A stretch of 64,000 nt of DNA from Kitasatospora albolonga (GTDB taxonomy: Bacteria > Actinomycetota > Actinomycetes > Streptomycetales > Streptomycetaceae): contig CP020563.1 of NCBI GenBank assembly GCA_002082585.1, positions 5,140,001 through 5,204,000 of the forward strand, given 5' to 3'. Under the pieces are notes generated by a model. It searched no databases. It was not told the origin of the DNA and saw nothing but the letters and a program-made list of their open reading frames with translations. The first letter of the stretch is position 1. Each line of letters begins with the position of its first letter. The translations under genes and the position numbers were made by a program. Shown in pieces: positions 1 through 9,811 of this stretch.

Positions 1-27
1 CACCAAGTCCGGTGGGGGCTGAGCCCG

Positions 28-1215
28 GTGGAGCGCCGCACGATCGCACCGCGCCCCGGCTGGCAGGAGACCGTCGAGTCCCAGGGGCTCGTCTATCCGC
101 TCACCCGCCACCCGGACGGGTCGCTGCGCCCCTACTGGGACGAGAGCGCCTACTACGTCTTCTCGCTGCCTGAGGTCGAGGCGCTGGAGGAGACCGTCGA
201 GGAGCTGCACACGATGAGCCTGGCCGCCGCCGCGCACATCGTGGAGCGCGACCGGTTCGCCGACCTCGGGATCACCGATCCGCGCCTGGCCGCCCTGGTC
301 GCCGAGTCCTGGCGCCGCCGCGACGAACTGCCCTCCCTGTACGGGCGGTTCGACCTGCGCTACGACGGGGACGGCCCGGCGAAGATGCTGGAGTACAACG
401 CCGACACCCCCACCTCACTGGTGGAGGCCGCCAGCCCGCAGTGGTTCTGGATGGAGGAACGGTTCCCCGGCGCCGACCAGTGGAACTCGCTCCACGAGCG
501 GCTGGTCGACGCCTGGAAGCGGCAGGCGCGGCTGCTGCCGCCGGGCCCGGTCCACTTCGCCCACTCGGAGGGCGACGAGGCGGGCGAGGACCTGATGACG
601 GTCGCGTACCTCCGCGAGACCGCCCAGCAGGCCGGACTCGACACCGAGGCGCTGTCCGTGGAGGAGATCGGCTGGGACCGGCTGTCCGGGCGGTTCGTCG
701 ACGACCGGCTCCGCTTCATCCGCAGCTGCTTCAAGCTCTACCCCTGGGAGTGGCTCACCACGGACCGCTTCGGGCCGCAGGTGCTGGAGACCCTCGACAA
801 CGGCGGCGGCTCCGGCACCACCTGCTGGATCGAGCCCGCCTGGAAGATGCTGCTCTCCAACAAGGCGCTGCTGGCGGTCCTCTGGGAGCTGTACCCGGGC
901 CACCCCAATCTGCTGCCCGCCTACCTCGACGGCCCGCGCGAGCTGGCCGGGCCCGCCGGGGCGGGGTACGTCTCCAAACCGCTGCTGGGCCGCGAGGGCG
1001 CCGGGGTGGACCTGTACGGGCCCGGCTCCCCGGCCGTCGCGCGCGAGGAGCCGTGCTGCTACCAGGAGCTGGCCCCGCTCCCCGACATCGACGGCAACCG
1101 CGTGGTGCTCGGGGCCTGGGTGGTGGAGGACGAGGCGGCCGGGCTCGGCATCCGGGAATCGGCGGGGCCGGTCACGGACGAGTACGCCCGCTTCCTGCCC
1201 CACGTCATCCTCTGA
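28..1215 (+). CDS. Glutathionylspermidine synthase family ATP-grasp protein
   Basis: This 395-residue protein belongs to the family of the C-terminal synthetase half of E. coli glutathionylspermidine synthetase and of YgiC/YjfC. These are ATP-grasp ligases that join a carboxylate to an amine. The family signature EYNADTPTSLVEAA is at about residue 115, and a glycine-rich KPLLGREGAGVDLYG segment typical of the ATP-binding fold lies near residue 316. The length matches YgiC-type stand-alone synthetases, so the amidase half is absent. The start is a GTG. A TGA at 20-22 may be the end of an upstream gene, of which too little is visible to name. Streptomyces do not make glutathione, so the true substrate is unknown. 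The gene converges on rocD. Confidence 0.85.
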   Translation: MERRTIAPRPGWQETVESQGLVYPLTRHPDGSLRPYWDESAYYVFSLPEVEALEETVEELHTMSLAAAAHIVERDRFADLGITDPRLAALVAESWRRRDELPSLYGRFDLRYDGDGPAKMLEYNADTPTSLVEAASPQWFWMEERFPGADQWNSLHERLVDAWKRQARLLPPGPVHFAHSEGDEAGEDLMTVAYLRETAQQAGLDTEALSVEEIGWDRLSGRFVDDRLRFIRSCFKLYPWEWLTTDRFGPQVLETLDNGGGSGTTCWIEPAWKMLLSNKALLAVLWELYPGHPNLLPAYLDGPRELAGPAGAGYVSKPLLGREGAGVDLYGPGSPAVAREEPCCYQELAPLPDIDGNRVVLGAWVVEDEAAGLGIRESAGPVTDEYARFLPHVIL

Positions 1216-1224
1216 GCCTTCGTC

Positions 1225-2433
1225 CTAAGAGGTGCTGAGCACCGTACGCAGCCGGTCGAGGCCCCAGTCCAGGTCCTCCTTGGAGATCACCAGCGGCGGC
1301 GCGATCCGGATCGTCGAGCCGTGGGTGTCCTTCACCAGCACTCGTTCCTCCATCAGCCGTTCCGAGATCTGCCGCCCGGTGCCGAGGGCGGGCGCGATGT
1401 CGACGCCCGCCCACAGCCCCCGGCCGCGTACCGCGTCCACCGCGCCGCCGCCCGCCAGCAGCCCCAGTTCCCGGTGCAGATGCTCGCCCAGCTCCGTGGC
1501 GCGCTCCTGGAACTCCCCGGTCCGCAGCATCGCGACCACCTCCAGCGCCACCGCGCACGCCAGCGGGTTCCCGCCGAAGGTGGAGCCGTGCTCGCCGGGC
1601 CGGAACACCCCGAGGATCTCCGCCGAGGAGACCACCGCCGACACCGGCACCACCCCGCCGCCGAGCGCCTTGCCCAGCACGTACATGTCCGGCACCACAC
1701 CCTCGTGCTCGCACGCGAACGTCTTCCCGGTACGCCCCAGACCCGACTGGATCTCGTCCGCGATGAACAGCACGTTCCGCTCGCGGGTCAGCTCCCGCAC
1801 CCCGGGCAGATAACCGGTCGGCGGCACCAGCACCCCGGCCTCGCCCTGGATCGGCTCGATCAGCACCGCCACGGTGTTCTCGGTCATCGCCTCCCGGAGC
1901 GCGGTGAGGTCTCCGTACGGCACGATCTCGAACCCCGGGGTGTACGGGCCGAAGTCGGCCCGCGCCTCCGGGTCCGTGGAGAAGCTGACGATCGTCGTCG
2001 TACGGCCGTGGAAGTTGTCCGAGGCCACGATGATCTTCGCCATCCCGTCCGGGACGCCCTTGACCCGGTACCCCCACTTCCGGGCGGTCTTCACCGCCGT
2101 CTCCACGGCCTCCGCCCCGGTGTTCATCGGGAGGACCATCTCCATGGAACAGAGCTCGGCCAGCCGCGTACAGAAGTCGGCGAACCGGTCGTGGTGGAAG
2201 GCCCGGGAGGTCAGGGTCACCCGCTCCAGCTGGGCCTTGGCCGCGTCGATCAGGCGGCGGTTGCCGTGGCCGAAATTGAGCGCCGAGTACCCGGCCAGCA
2301 GATCGAGGTAGCGGCGCCCCTCGACATCGGTCATCCAGGCGCCCTCCGCCGAGGCCACGACGACCGGCAACGGGTGGTAGTTGTGTGCGCTGTGCGCCTC
2401 GGCGGAGGCGATGGCGGTTTCCGTGGTCGACAC
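1225..2433 (-). CDS. rocD: Ornithine--oxo-acid transaminase
   Basis: This 402-residue class III PLP aminotransferase transfers the delta-amino group of ornithine to 2-oxoglutarate, giving glutamate semialdehyde in arginine and ornithine catabolism. The cofactor-binding DEIQSGLGRTGK block is at about residues 226-237 and the Schiff-base lysine in VLGKALGGGVVPVSAV is near residue 255. NTGAEAVETAVKTARKWGY and the GSTFGGNPLA block are also present. Length is normal for RocD. The GTG start at 2433 is preceded by GGAG five bases upstream. An open frame continues far upstream, but only this start gives the usual N-terminus (MSTTETAIASAEAHSAHNYH). The function is well supported by family motifs. Confidence 0.93.
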   Translation of the reverse strand: MSTTETAIASAEAHSAHNYHPLPVVVASAEGAWMTDVEGRRYLDLLAGYSALNFGHGNRRLIDAAKAQLERVTLTSRAFHHDRFADFCTRLAELCSMEMVLPMNTGAEAVETAVKTARKWGYRVKGVPDGMAKIIVASDNFHGRTTTIVSFSTDPEARADFGPYTPGFEIVPYGDLTALREAMTENTVAVLIEPIQGEAGVLVPPTGYLPGVRELTRERNVLFIADEIQSGLGRTGKTFACEHEGVVPDMYVLGKALGGGVVPVSAVVSSAEILGVFRPGEHGSTFGGNPLACAVALEVVAMLRTGEFQERATELGEHLHRELGLLAGGGAVDAVRGRGLWAGVDIAPALGTGRQISERLMEERVLVKDTHGSTIRIAPPLVISKEDLDWGLDRLRTVLSTS

Positions 2434-3852
<1,419 letters not shown>

Positions 3853-3954
3853 GTCCAAGGGCCCTGGCGAGATCGGGGCCCGAGGGGCCACACTTGCGGC
3901 GGCAGGTCGCGGCGCAAGGCCGGAAATCGACCATCGACGATGGAGGAGAACGAC

Positions 3955-4545
3955 GTGGGGACCGTAACGCTCGGCGTTTCGATCGCGGTCCCGGAGCCCT
4001 ACGGCAGCCTGCTCCAGGAGCGGCGCGCGAGCTTCGGGGACCCTGCCGCGTACGGCATTCCCACCCACGTCACCCTCATGCCGCCGACCGAGGCGGAGGC
4101 GGCCGACCTGCCGGCGATCGAGGCGCACCTCGACACGATCGCCATGGCCGGGCGCCCCTTCCCGATGCGGCTCTCCGGCACCGGCACGTTCCGGCCGCTC
4201 TCCCCGGTCGTCTTCGTCCAGGTCGTGGAGGGCGCCTCGGCCTGCTCCTGGCTCCAGAAGCGGGTCCGGGACGCCTCCGGGCCGCTGGTGCGCGAGCTCC
4301 AGTTCCCGTACCACCCGCACGTCACCGTGGCGCACGGCATCTCCGAAGAGGCGATGGACCGGGCGTACGCGGAGCTCGCCGACTACGAGGCGGCCTGGAC
4401 CTGCGGCTCCTTCGCCCTGTACGAACAGGGCGCGGACGCCGTCTGGCGCAAGCTCCGGGACTTCCCGTTCGAGACCGGCGGCTCCGCCCCCGCCGTCCCG
4501 GCCCAGGGCGGCTACTCGGTCGACACACCGTCGCTGCGGTCCTGA
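3955..4545 (+). CDS. 2'-5' RNA ligase (2H phosphoesterase) family protein
   Basis: This 196-residue protein has the two HxT motifs that define the 2H phosphoesterase fold: H38-V-T40 in PTHVTLMPP and H122-V-T124 in HPHVTVAHG. Such enzymes hydrolyse or ligate 2'-5' or cyclic nucleotide bonds. The GTG start at 3955 sits five bases after GGAGGAGAACGAC, whereas an ATG at 3940 would place that ribosome-binding site inside the gene, so 3955 is preferred. The gene follows trpS by about 100 bases on the same strand and may be cotranscribed. Its physiological substrate is unknown. The last 25 residues look disordered. Confidence 0.85.
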   Translation: MGTVTLGVSIAVPEPYGSLLQERRASFGDPAAYGIPTHVTLMPPTEAEAADLPAIEAHLDTIAMAGRPFPMRLSGTGTFRPLSPVVFVQVVEGASACSWLQKRVRDASGPLVRELQFPYHPHVTVAHGISEEAMDRAYAELADYEAAWTCGSFALYEQGADAVWRKLRDFPFETGGSAPAVPAQGGYSVDTPSLRS

Positions 4546-4654
4546 GCCGCCGGGGCCGCCGGGTCTGTCGGCCCGCCGCCCCGGCCGCCGGGTGATCCGA
4601 CGGCCGGCCGCCGGGTGGCCCCCCGGCCGGTGGATCTGCGGTCGGCCGGGCCCG

Positions 4655-5410
4655 TCACACCGGCAGCCGCCGGAACAGCGGGCGCGGCACATGCCGCAGC
4701 GCCGACATCACCACCCGGAGCGAACCGGGCACCCACACCGTCTCCGAGCGCCGCCGCAGCCCCGTCACGATCGCCCCGGCGACCTCCTCCGGGGTGGTGG
4801 AGAGCGGCTGCTCCGGCTGCCCGGCCGTGCCCCGTGTCCGTACGGAGCCGGGGCGCACGACCATCACCTGTACGCCGGTCCCCTGGAGCGCGTCCCCGAG
4901 CCCCTGCGCGAACGTGTCGAGCCCCGCCTTGCTGGAGCCGTAGATGAAGTCCGCCCGCCGGGCGCGCTCCCCGGCCACCGAGGACAGCACCACCAGCGAA
5001 CCGTGCCCCTGCGCCTGGAGTGCGCCGGCGCACACGAGCCCGGCGGAGACCGCCCCGGTGTAGTTGGTCTGGGCGACCCGGACGGCCGCGAGCGGCTCCT
5101 CCTCGTCGCGTGCCTGGTCCCCGGCGATCCCGAACGCCATCAGCACCACATCGATGTCGCCCTCCGCGAAGACCTTTCCGAGCACCTCCTCGTGGGTGCC
5201 GGTGTCCAGCGCGTCGAAGTCGACCGTCCGCACGTCGGCGCCCCGGCCGCGCAGTTCGGCGGCGGCCGTGTCCAGGGCGGGGGAGGGCCGCCCCGCCAGC
5301 CAGACCCGGCGGGTGCGCAGGGCGATCAGGCGGCGCGCGGTGGCGAGGGCGATCTCGGAGGTGCCGCCGAGGACGAGCAGGGACTGCGGGGCACCGAAGG
5401 CGTCCTTCAC
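4655..5410 (-). CDS. dprE2: Decaprenylphosphoryl-2-keto-ribose reductase-like SDR
   Basis: This 251-residue short-chain dehydrogenase resembles mycobacterial DprE2, which reduces the 2-keto intermediate to polyprenylphosphoryl-arabinose using NADH. The nucleotide-binding motif is LVLGGTSEIALATARRL at residues 12-28, and the catalytic YGSSKAGLDTF block (Tyr and Lys of YxxxK) is near residue 163. VMAFGIAGDQ, typical of this subgroup, replaces the usual NNAG. The GTG start has AGGAG six bases upstream. It lies 72 bases downstream of the DprE1-like oxidase on the same strand, so the two probably act as a pair. Streptomyces are not known to make arabinogalactan, so the final product here is uncertain. 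Confidence 0.85.
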   Translation of the reverse strand: MKDAFGAPQSLLVLGGTSEIALATARRLIALRTRRVWLAGRPSPALDTAAAELRGRGADVRTVDFDALDTGTHEEVLGKVFAEGDIDVVLMAFGIAGDQARDEEEPLAAVRVAQTNYTGAVSAGLVCAGALQAQGHGSLVVLSSVAGERARRADFIYGSSKAGLDTFAQGLGDALQGTGVQVMVVRPGSVRTRGTAGQPEQPLSTTPEEVAGAIVTGLRRRSETVWVPGSLRVVMSALRHVPRPLFRRLPV

Positions 5411-5482
5411 GGAACACTCCTGTTCAGGGGGTTGGAGGGGGAGGGGGAGCGGGACTTCGAGGGAAGCGGTATCGCGTGTACG

Positions 5483-6856
5483 TCACAGGGCGAGTCGGCG
5501 GGCCAGGTCCGAGCGGAACGCGCCCGTCGGGTCCAGCTCCGCCCGCAGCTCCCGGAACTCCGCGAGCCGGGGGTACATCGCCGCCGCCGTCTCCGGGCGC
5601 GTCCGGGAGTCCTGCGCCAGGCAGACCCGGCCCCCGGCCGCCGCCACCTCCTCGTCGAGCCCGTCCAGGAAGCGGCCGAGGCCGGGCAGGGCGGCGGGCA
5701 GGTCGAGGGTGAGCGTCCAGCCGGGCACGGGGAACGACAGCCACCCCGGTGAGGGGGCGCCGAACCGCTGGAGCCCGGCCCGGAACGCGGGGCAGCGCCG
5801 GGCCGAGATCCGCCGTACCACGCGGTGCAGGGCCTCCTCCTGCCCGTACCCGACCGTGAACCGGTAGCGCACGAGCCCGGCGCGGCCGTGCAGCCGGTTC
5901 CCCTCCGGGAGGGCGTCCAGGGCGTGGAAGAAGGCGGCGGTGGTGCGGAGCTCGCCGGTCCGGGAGCGGGGCGCACTCCGGTAGCGGGCCTCGTTGTAGA
6001 GGGCGGCGGAGGTCCGGCCCAGCAGCCCGCCGGGGAGGACAGGCCCGGCGGGACGGCCGTCCGGCTGAACCGTGCGCGGGGCGCGCATAGTGCGCCGGGC
6101 GTGCGCCGGTAGCACGGAAGGGGGCGCGTGCTCCCCTCTGGTGAGCACCCCGCGCCCGGTCGCCCGGCCCCGCGCCAGCAGATCGACCCAGGCGGAGGCG
6201 TACGGCATCGGGGCGCCGTGCCGGTCACCGCCCCGGCCTGCCGTGAAGCGGGCCAGCAGGTCGTCCAGATCGGTGGCCCGCTCGGTGGAGACGGAGACCA
6301 GCGGGGAACCCACCCGCTTCAGGCGGAGGGTGGCGCCGAGGATCACCCCGGTCAGCCCCAGGCCGCCGGTGGTCGCGTCGAAGAGGGCGGTGCCGGGGGA
6401 CACCGTACGCACCTCACCGTCGGCGGTGAGGAGGTCCAGTTCGCTGACGTACCGGGCGAGGGAACCGGCGGCCGGGTGGTCGCGGCCGTGCACGTCGGAG
6501 CCGATCGCCCCGCCCACGGTGATCCGGCCCGTCCCCGGTACGACCGGCAGGAACCAGCCACGCGGCAGCAGGACGCGCAGCAGCCGCTCCAGGCTCACCC
6601 CTGCGTCGCACCGGACCGTACCGGTGGACTCGTCCAGGGCGCGGACGCGGTCCAGGCCCGTCATGTCGAGCACCGAGCCGCCCGCGTTCTGCGCCGCGTC
6701 CCCGGGCGCCCGGCCGAGCCCCCGGGCGATGGCGCCCCGGGGCCCGCGGCCCCGGACCGCGGCGGCCGCTTCCTCGTACGTACGGGGGCGAAACCGTACG
6801 GCGGTGCTCGGGGCGGTGCGGCCCCAGCCGGTCAGGGACACCGTGTCGACGGACAT
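5483..6856 (-). CDS. dprE1: DprE1-like FAD-dependent decaprenylphosphoryl-ribose oxidase
   Basis: This 457-residue FAD-binding oxidoreductase of the vanillyl-alcohol-oxidase fold resembles DprE1, which oxidises the 2-hydroxyl of polyprenylphosphoryl-ribose. The FAD-binding region includes ARGLGRAPGDAAQNAGG (residues about 44-60) and GRITVGGAIGSDVHGRDHP near 110. In mycobacterial DprE1 the first of these usually reads GRSYGDAAQ, so an AP pair replaces SY here. Around residues 240-280 there is an arginine- and proline-rich insert. The gene starts the dprE1-dprE2 unit. No Shine-Dalgarno is visible, and a TACGGT hexamer exactly seven bases upstream suggests a leaderless transcript. Substrate is inferred from family and pairing only. 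Confidence 0.82.
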   Translation of the reverse strand: MSVDTVSLTGWGRTAPSTAVRFRPRTYEEAAAAVRGRGPRGAIARGLGRAPGDAAQNAGGSVLDMTGLDRVRALDESTGTVRCDAGVSLERLLRVLLPRGWFLPVVPGTGRITVGGAIGSDVHGRDHPAAGSLARYVSELDLLTADGEVRTVSPGTALFDATTGGLGLTGVILGATLRLKRVGSPLVSVSTERATDLDDLLARFTAGRGGDRHGAPMPYASAWVDLLARGRATGRGVLTRGEHAPPSVLPAHARRTMRAPRTVQPDGRPAGPVLPGGLLGRTSAALYNEARYRSAPRSRTGELRTTAAFFHALDALPEGNRLHGRAGLVRYRFTVGYGQEEALHRVVRRISARRCPAFRAGLQRFGAPSPGWLSFPVPGWTLTLDLPAALPGLGRFLDGLDEEVAAAGGRVCLAQDSRTRPETAAAMYPRLAEFRELRAELDPTGAFRSDLARRLAL

Positions 6857-6863
6857 GCCCGTG

Positions 6864-6869
6864 ACCGTA
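6864..6869 (-). promoter_or_regulatory. Candidate -10 element for leaderless dprE1 transcript
   Basis: On the minus strand TACGGT fits the Streptomyces TANNNT -10 pattern and ends seven bases before the dprE1 ATG. This spacing would put the transcription start at the A of the start codon. No convincing -35 hexamer is visible, so this is tentative. Confidence 0.35.
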
Positions 6870-7042
6870 GCCCCGGCCGTATCGTCCGGGAAAACCTATT
6901 CGTCCCCTTTGTTACACCGCTCACCGGAATGGGTGATGGCGGGTGTGTCACCGGGGCGGGCGGTGGGCCGTCCGGACGCGTCCGAACGCGTCCACGGCGC
7001 GGGCCGCAGGTTTTCCGGGCCCGGGAGGGTACGCGTACGTTC

Positions 7043-8032
7043 ATGGACTGGCTCAAGAAACTCCCCGTCGTCGGGCCGCTCGTCTCCCGGCTGATGGAGA
7101 CGCACGCCTGGCGCTCCTACGAGCGGCTGGACCGGGTCCACTGGGCCAGGCTCGCCGCCGCGATCACCTTCATCAGCTTCCTGGCGCTCTTCCCGCTGAT
7201 CGCGGTCGGTGCGGCGATCGCCGCCGCGCTGCTCAGCGACAAGCAGCTCGACACGATCAAGGAGAAGCTCGCCGACCAGGTGCCGGGCATCTCCGACCAG
7301 CTCGGCATCGACGGCCTGGTGGCCAACGCGGGCACGGTCGGTCTGGTGGCCGGTGCGCTGCTGCTCTTCACGGGTGTCGGCTGGATCGGCTCGATGCGGG
7401 AGTGCCTGCGCGCGGTCTGGGAGCTGGACGAGGTCCAGGAGGCCAACCCGGTCGTCGCCAAGGTCAAGGACGCCGTGCTCCTGGTCGGCCTGGGCGGCGC
7501 GGCGCTCGCCACCCTCGCGGTCTCCACCGTCGGGACGACGGCCGTCGGCTGGACCGCCGACCAGCTCGGCATCTCCCACGGCGGCGCGGGCGGCGTCCTG
7601 CTCCGGGTGGCGGCCCTGGTGGTGGCGGTCCTCGCCGACTTCCTGCTGATGCTCTATCTGCTGTCGCTGCTGCCCGGGGTGGAGCCGCCCCGGCGCCGGC
7701 TCGTGGTCGCGGCCCTGATCGGCGCGGTCGGCTTCGAACTGCTCAAGCTGCTGCTCGGCAGCTATATGAAGGGCGTCGCGGGCAAGAGCATGTACGGGGC
7801 GTTCGGCGTGCCGATCGCGCTGCTCCTGTGGATCAACTTCTCCGCGAAGCTGCTGCTGTTCTGCGCCGCCTGGACCGCGACCGGGTCCAAGGAGGAGGAG
7901 ATCGGGGACAGGAAGGACGAGGAGAAGGACAGCGAGAAGGGCGACGGGAAGGACGGGGAAGCCGTCGGAGACGGGGCCCGGCCCGGGGAAGCCGCCGGGA
8001 AAACCCGGGGCGGCTCCACCCGGGCCTCCTGA
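7043..8032 (+). CDS. YihY/virulence factor BrkB family membrane protein
   Basis: This 329-residue polytopic inner-membrane protein belongs to the YihY/BrkB family (once misnamed RNase BN). The family core is visible as RVHWARLAAAITFISFLALF, followed by several hydrophobic segments and the conserved SMYGAFGVPIALLLWINFSA near residue 245. Molecular function of the family is unsettled. The C-terminal 55 residues are a charged tail rich in Lys, Glu and Asp, likely cytoplasmic and disordered. The ATG at 7043 is chosen because it gives the usual family N-terminus; the frame is open much further upstream. The gene converges on a D-Ala-D-Ala carboxypeptidase. Confidence 0.88.
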   Translation: MDWLKKLPVVGPLVSRLMETHAWRSYERLDRVHWARLAAAITFISFLALFPLIAVGAAIAAALLSDKQLDTIKEKLADQVPGISDQLGIDGLVANAGTVGLVAGALLLFTGVGWIGSMRECLRAVWELDEVQEANPVVAKVKDAVLLVGLGGAALATLAVSTVGTTAVGWTADQLGISHGGAGGVLLRVAALVVAVLADFLLMLYLLSLLPGVEPPRRRLVVAALIGAVGFELLKLLLGSYMKGVAGKSMYGAFGVPIALLLWINFSAKLLLFCAAWTATGSKEEEIGDRKDEEKDSEKGDGKDGEAVGDGARPGEAAGKTRGGSTRAS

Positions 8033-8035
8033 CCC

Positions 8036-8143
8036 GGGCGCGTATCAGGCACGTACCAGCGCGCGTCAGGCACCGGTCAGCACGTACCGGTCGCGCATCA
8101 GCGCACCGGTCAGCGCGCGTCAGGCACGGATCGCGCGCGTCAC
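8036..8143. repeat. Degenerate short repeats between convergent genes
   Basis: The gap between the convergent YihY and carboxypeptidase genes is filled with diverged copies of a roughly 22-29 base word starting CGCGYRTCAG. Copies begin near 8039, 8062, 8092, 8114 and 8132, with GCACCGGTCAGC repeated between them. No conserved RNA fold is evident. It may act as a diffuse bidirectional terminator or be a neutral slippage product. Confidence 0.45.
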
Positions 8144-9408
8144 TCGCTCGGGTTGCGGCGGGCCAGACCGGGCACCGGCCAGCGCCGGTTGACCAGGAAC
8201 ACCCCGGCCGCCAGCGCCACCAGCAGGCCGCCGACGATCGCCAGGGCGACCCCGACCCCGCTGGAGCCCTGACCGGCCGCCGCCGCGTGCGCGGCCTTCG
8301 CCTGGCCCCCGGAGCCCTGGTCCGCCCCGGCGGCCGGCTGCGCGCCCTTGCCGCCGGAGACCGTGCCGGTCCCGGTGTCCACGGACTTCGGCGGCACCAG
8401 CTCACCGACCGGCCGCACCTTGCCACTGGCGGCGAAGCCCCAGTCGAGCAGGTGGGCGGCCTCCTTGTAGACGACGTGGCTCTCGTCCGCCGACGGGTTC
8501 ATGACGGTGACCAGCAGCACCCGGCCGTTGCGCTCGGCGACTCCGGTGAAGGTGTTGCCCGCGTGGGTGGTGTAACCGTTCTTGACGCCCGCGATGCCCT
8601 TGTACGGCTCGATGCCGTTGTCCCCGGTGATCAGCCGGTTGGTGTTCTGGATCTCGAAGGACTCGCGCTTCTTCCCCTTCTTCTTCTCGCCGGGGAAGTC
8701 GGCGGAGGCCGTCGCCGCGTACTCGCGGAAGTCCTTCTTCTGCATGCCGCTGCGGGCGATCAGCGTCAGGTCGTAGGCGCTGGAGACCTGGCCCGGCGCG
8801 TCGTACCCGTCCGGCGAGACCACCGTCGTGTCCAGCGCCTGGAGCTCCTCGGCGTGCTTCTGCATGGCCGCCACGGTCCGGGGGATACCCCCGTACATCT
8901 CCGAGAGCACGTGCACCGCGTCGTTGCCGGACCGCAGGAAGACCCCGAGCCACAGGTCGTGGACCGTGTACGTGTGGTCCTCCTTGACGCCCACCAGGCT
9001 GCTGCCCTCGCCGACCCCCGTGAGATCGCTCTCCTTGACCTTGTACGTCAGGGAGGTCGGCTGGAGCGCGGGCAGGACCGTGTCCGCGAAGAGCATCTTC
9101 AGGGTGGAGGCGGGCGGCAGCCGCCAGTGGGAGTTGTGCGCCGCCAGCACCTCGCCGCTCTCCGCGTCCGCGACGATCCACGAGCGGGCGGTCAGATCCT
9201 TCGGCAGCACGGGTGCTCCCGGGCCGAGGTTGACCTGCGTGCCGTTCATGGAGAGCTGCTCGCCCCCGACGCTCGACATGATGTGGTTCGGCACGGGCTG
9301 CTTGTCCTTCTCCTTGTCCTTCTCGGCTGCCGAGGCGGGGGAGAGGACAAGACTGGACAACACGGCGGCGGAGGTGACCGTCAGAGCGATCTTTTTCAGA
9401 GCAGGCAC
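8140..9408 (-). CDS. Serine-type D-alanyl-D-alanine carboxypeptidase (PBP5-like)
   Basis: This 422-residue secreted, membrane-anchored penicillin-binding protein trims the terminal D-Ala of peptidoglycan stem peptides. A signal peptide covers residues 1-28 (ends SPASAA). Catalytic motifs are S101-T-L-K104 and S160-G-N162. At the KTG position the sequence reads K276-N-G278 in GVKNGYTTHAGNTF, so Thr is replaced by Asn. A low-complexity linker is followed by one C-terminal membrane helix (VGVALAIVGGLLVALAAGVF) and a short basic tail, which fits a type I anchor. The GTG start at 9408 gives a clean signal peptide but lacks a good ribosome-binding site. The gene is divergent from the small membrane protein that follows. 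Confidence 0.9.
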   Translation of the reverse strand: MPALKKIALTVTSAAVLSSLVLSPASAAEKDKEKDKQPVPNHIMSSVGGEQLSMNGTQVNLGPGAPVLPKDLTARSWIVADAESGEVLAAHNSHWRLPPASTLKMLFADTVLPALQPTSLTYKVKESDLTGVGEGSSLVGVKEDHTYTVHDLWLGVFLRSGNDAVHVLSEMYGGIPRTVAAMQKHAEELQALDTTVVSPDGYDAPGQVSSAYDLTLIARSGMQKKDFREYAATASADFPGEKKKGKKRESFEIQNTNRLITGDNGIEPYKGIAGVKNGYTTHAGNTFTGVAERNGRVLLVTVMNPSADESHVVYKEAAHLLDWGFAASGKVRPVGELVPPKSVDTGTGTVSGGKGAQPAAGADQGSGGQAKAAHAAAAGQGSSGVGVALAIVGGLLVALAAGVFLVNRRWPVPGLARRNPSE

Positions 9409-9541
9409 GGTCGAAAACGTACAGGGCGAAGATGTGGATGAGGACCCGGACCGGCTGACCCGCCGGAAGGGCGGCCGGGACTGCTCCTTTCGGACGCCAC
9501 CCCGGCCGAGGGGCCCGGGGGGCGGCGGCGATACTGGACCC

Positions 9542-9787
9542 ATGAAGCTCAGCCGCTCCGCCTCCTGGTTCCTGCTCGTGTTCGGGGTGTGGAGCTGGTT
9601 CATCTGGATCTCTTTCGTCAAGAACCTGTGGCAGGACGGCAGCGGACTCGCGTTCGACGACGCGGGGGAGCCGACCGGGTACTTCTGGGTGCACCTGCTG
9701 CTCGCCATCACGTCCTTTCTTCTGGGGACGGTGGTCGGCGCGATCGGGTTGCGTGGCGTCCGGGCTTTGCGCGACGAGCGCTCATGA
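9542..9787 (+). CDS. Small conserved membrane protein (SCO4848 type)
   Basis: This 81-residue protein has two predicted transmembrane helices, about residues 7-27 (SWFLLVFGVWSWFIWISFV) and 49-70 (HLLLAITSFLLGTVVGAIGL), separated by a short polar loop with GSGLAFDDAGEPTGYF. It matches my memory of a conserved actinomycete membrane protein that sits between the carboxypeptidase and a metallophosphoesterase. It lies 24 bases upstream of that phosphoesterase and is probably cotranscribed with it. Function is unknown. A role with the neighbouring envelope enzymes is only a guess. Confidence 0.8.
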   Translation: MKLSRSASWFLLVFGVWSWFIWISFVKNLWQDGSGLAFDDAGEPTGYFWVHLLLAITSFLLGTVVGAIGLRGVRALRDERS

Positions 9788-9811
9788 CGACAGGAACGTA
9801 GGGAAGCGCGG

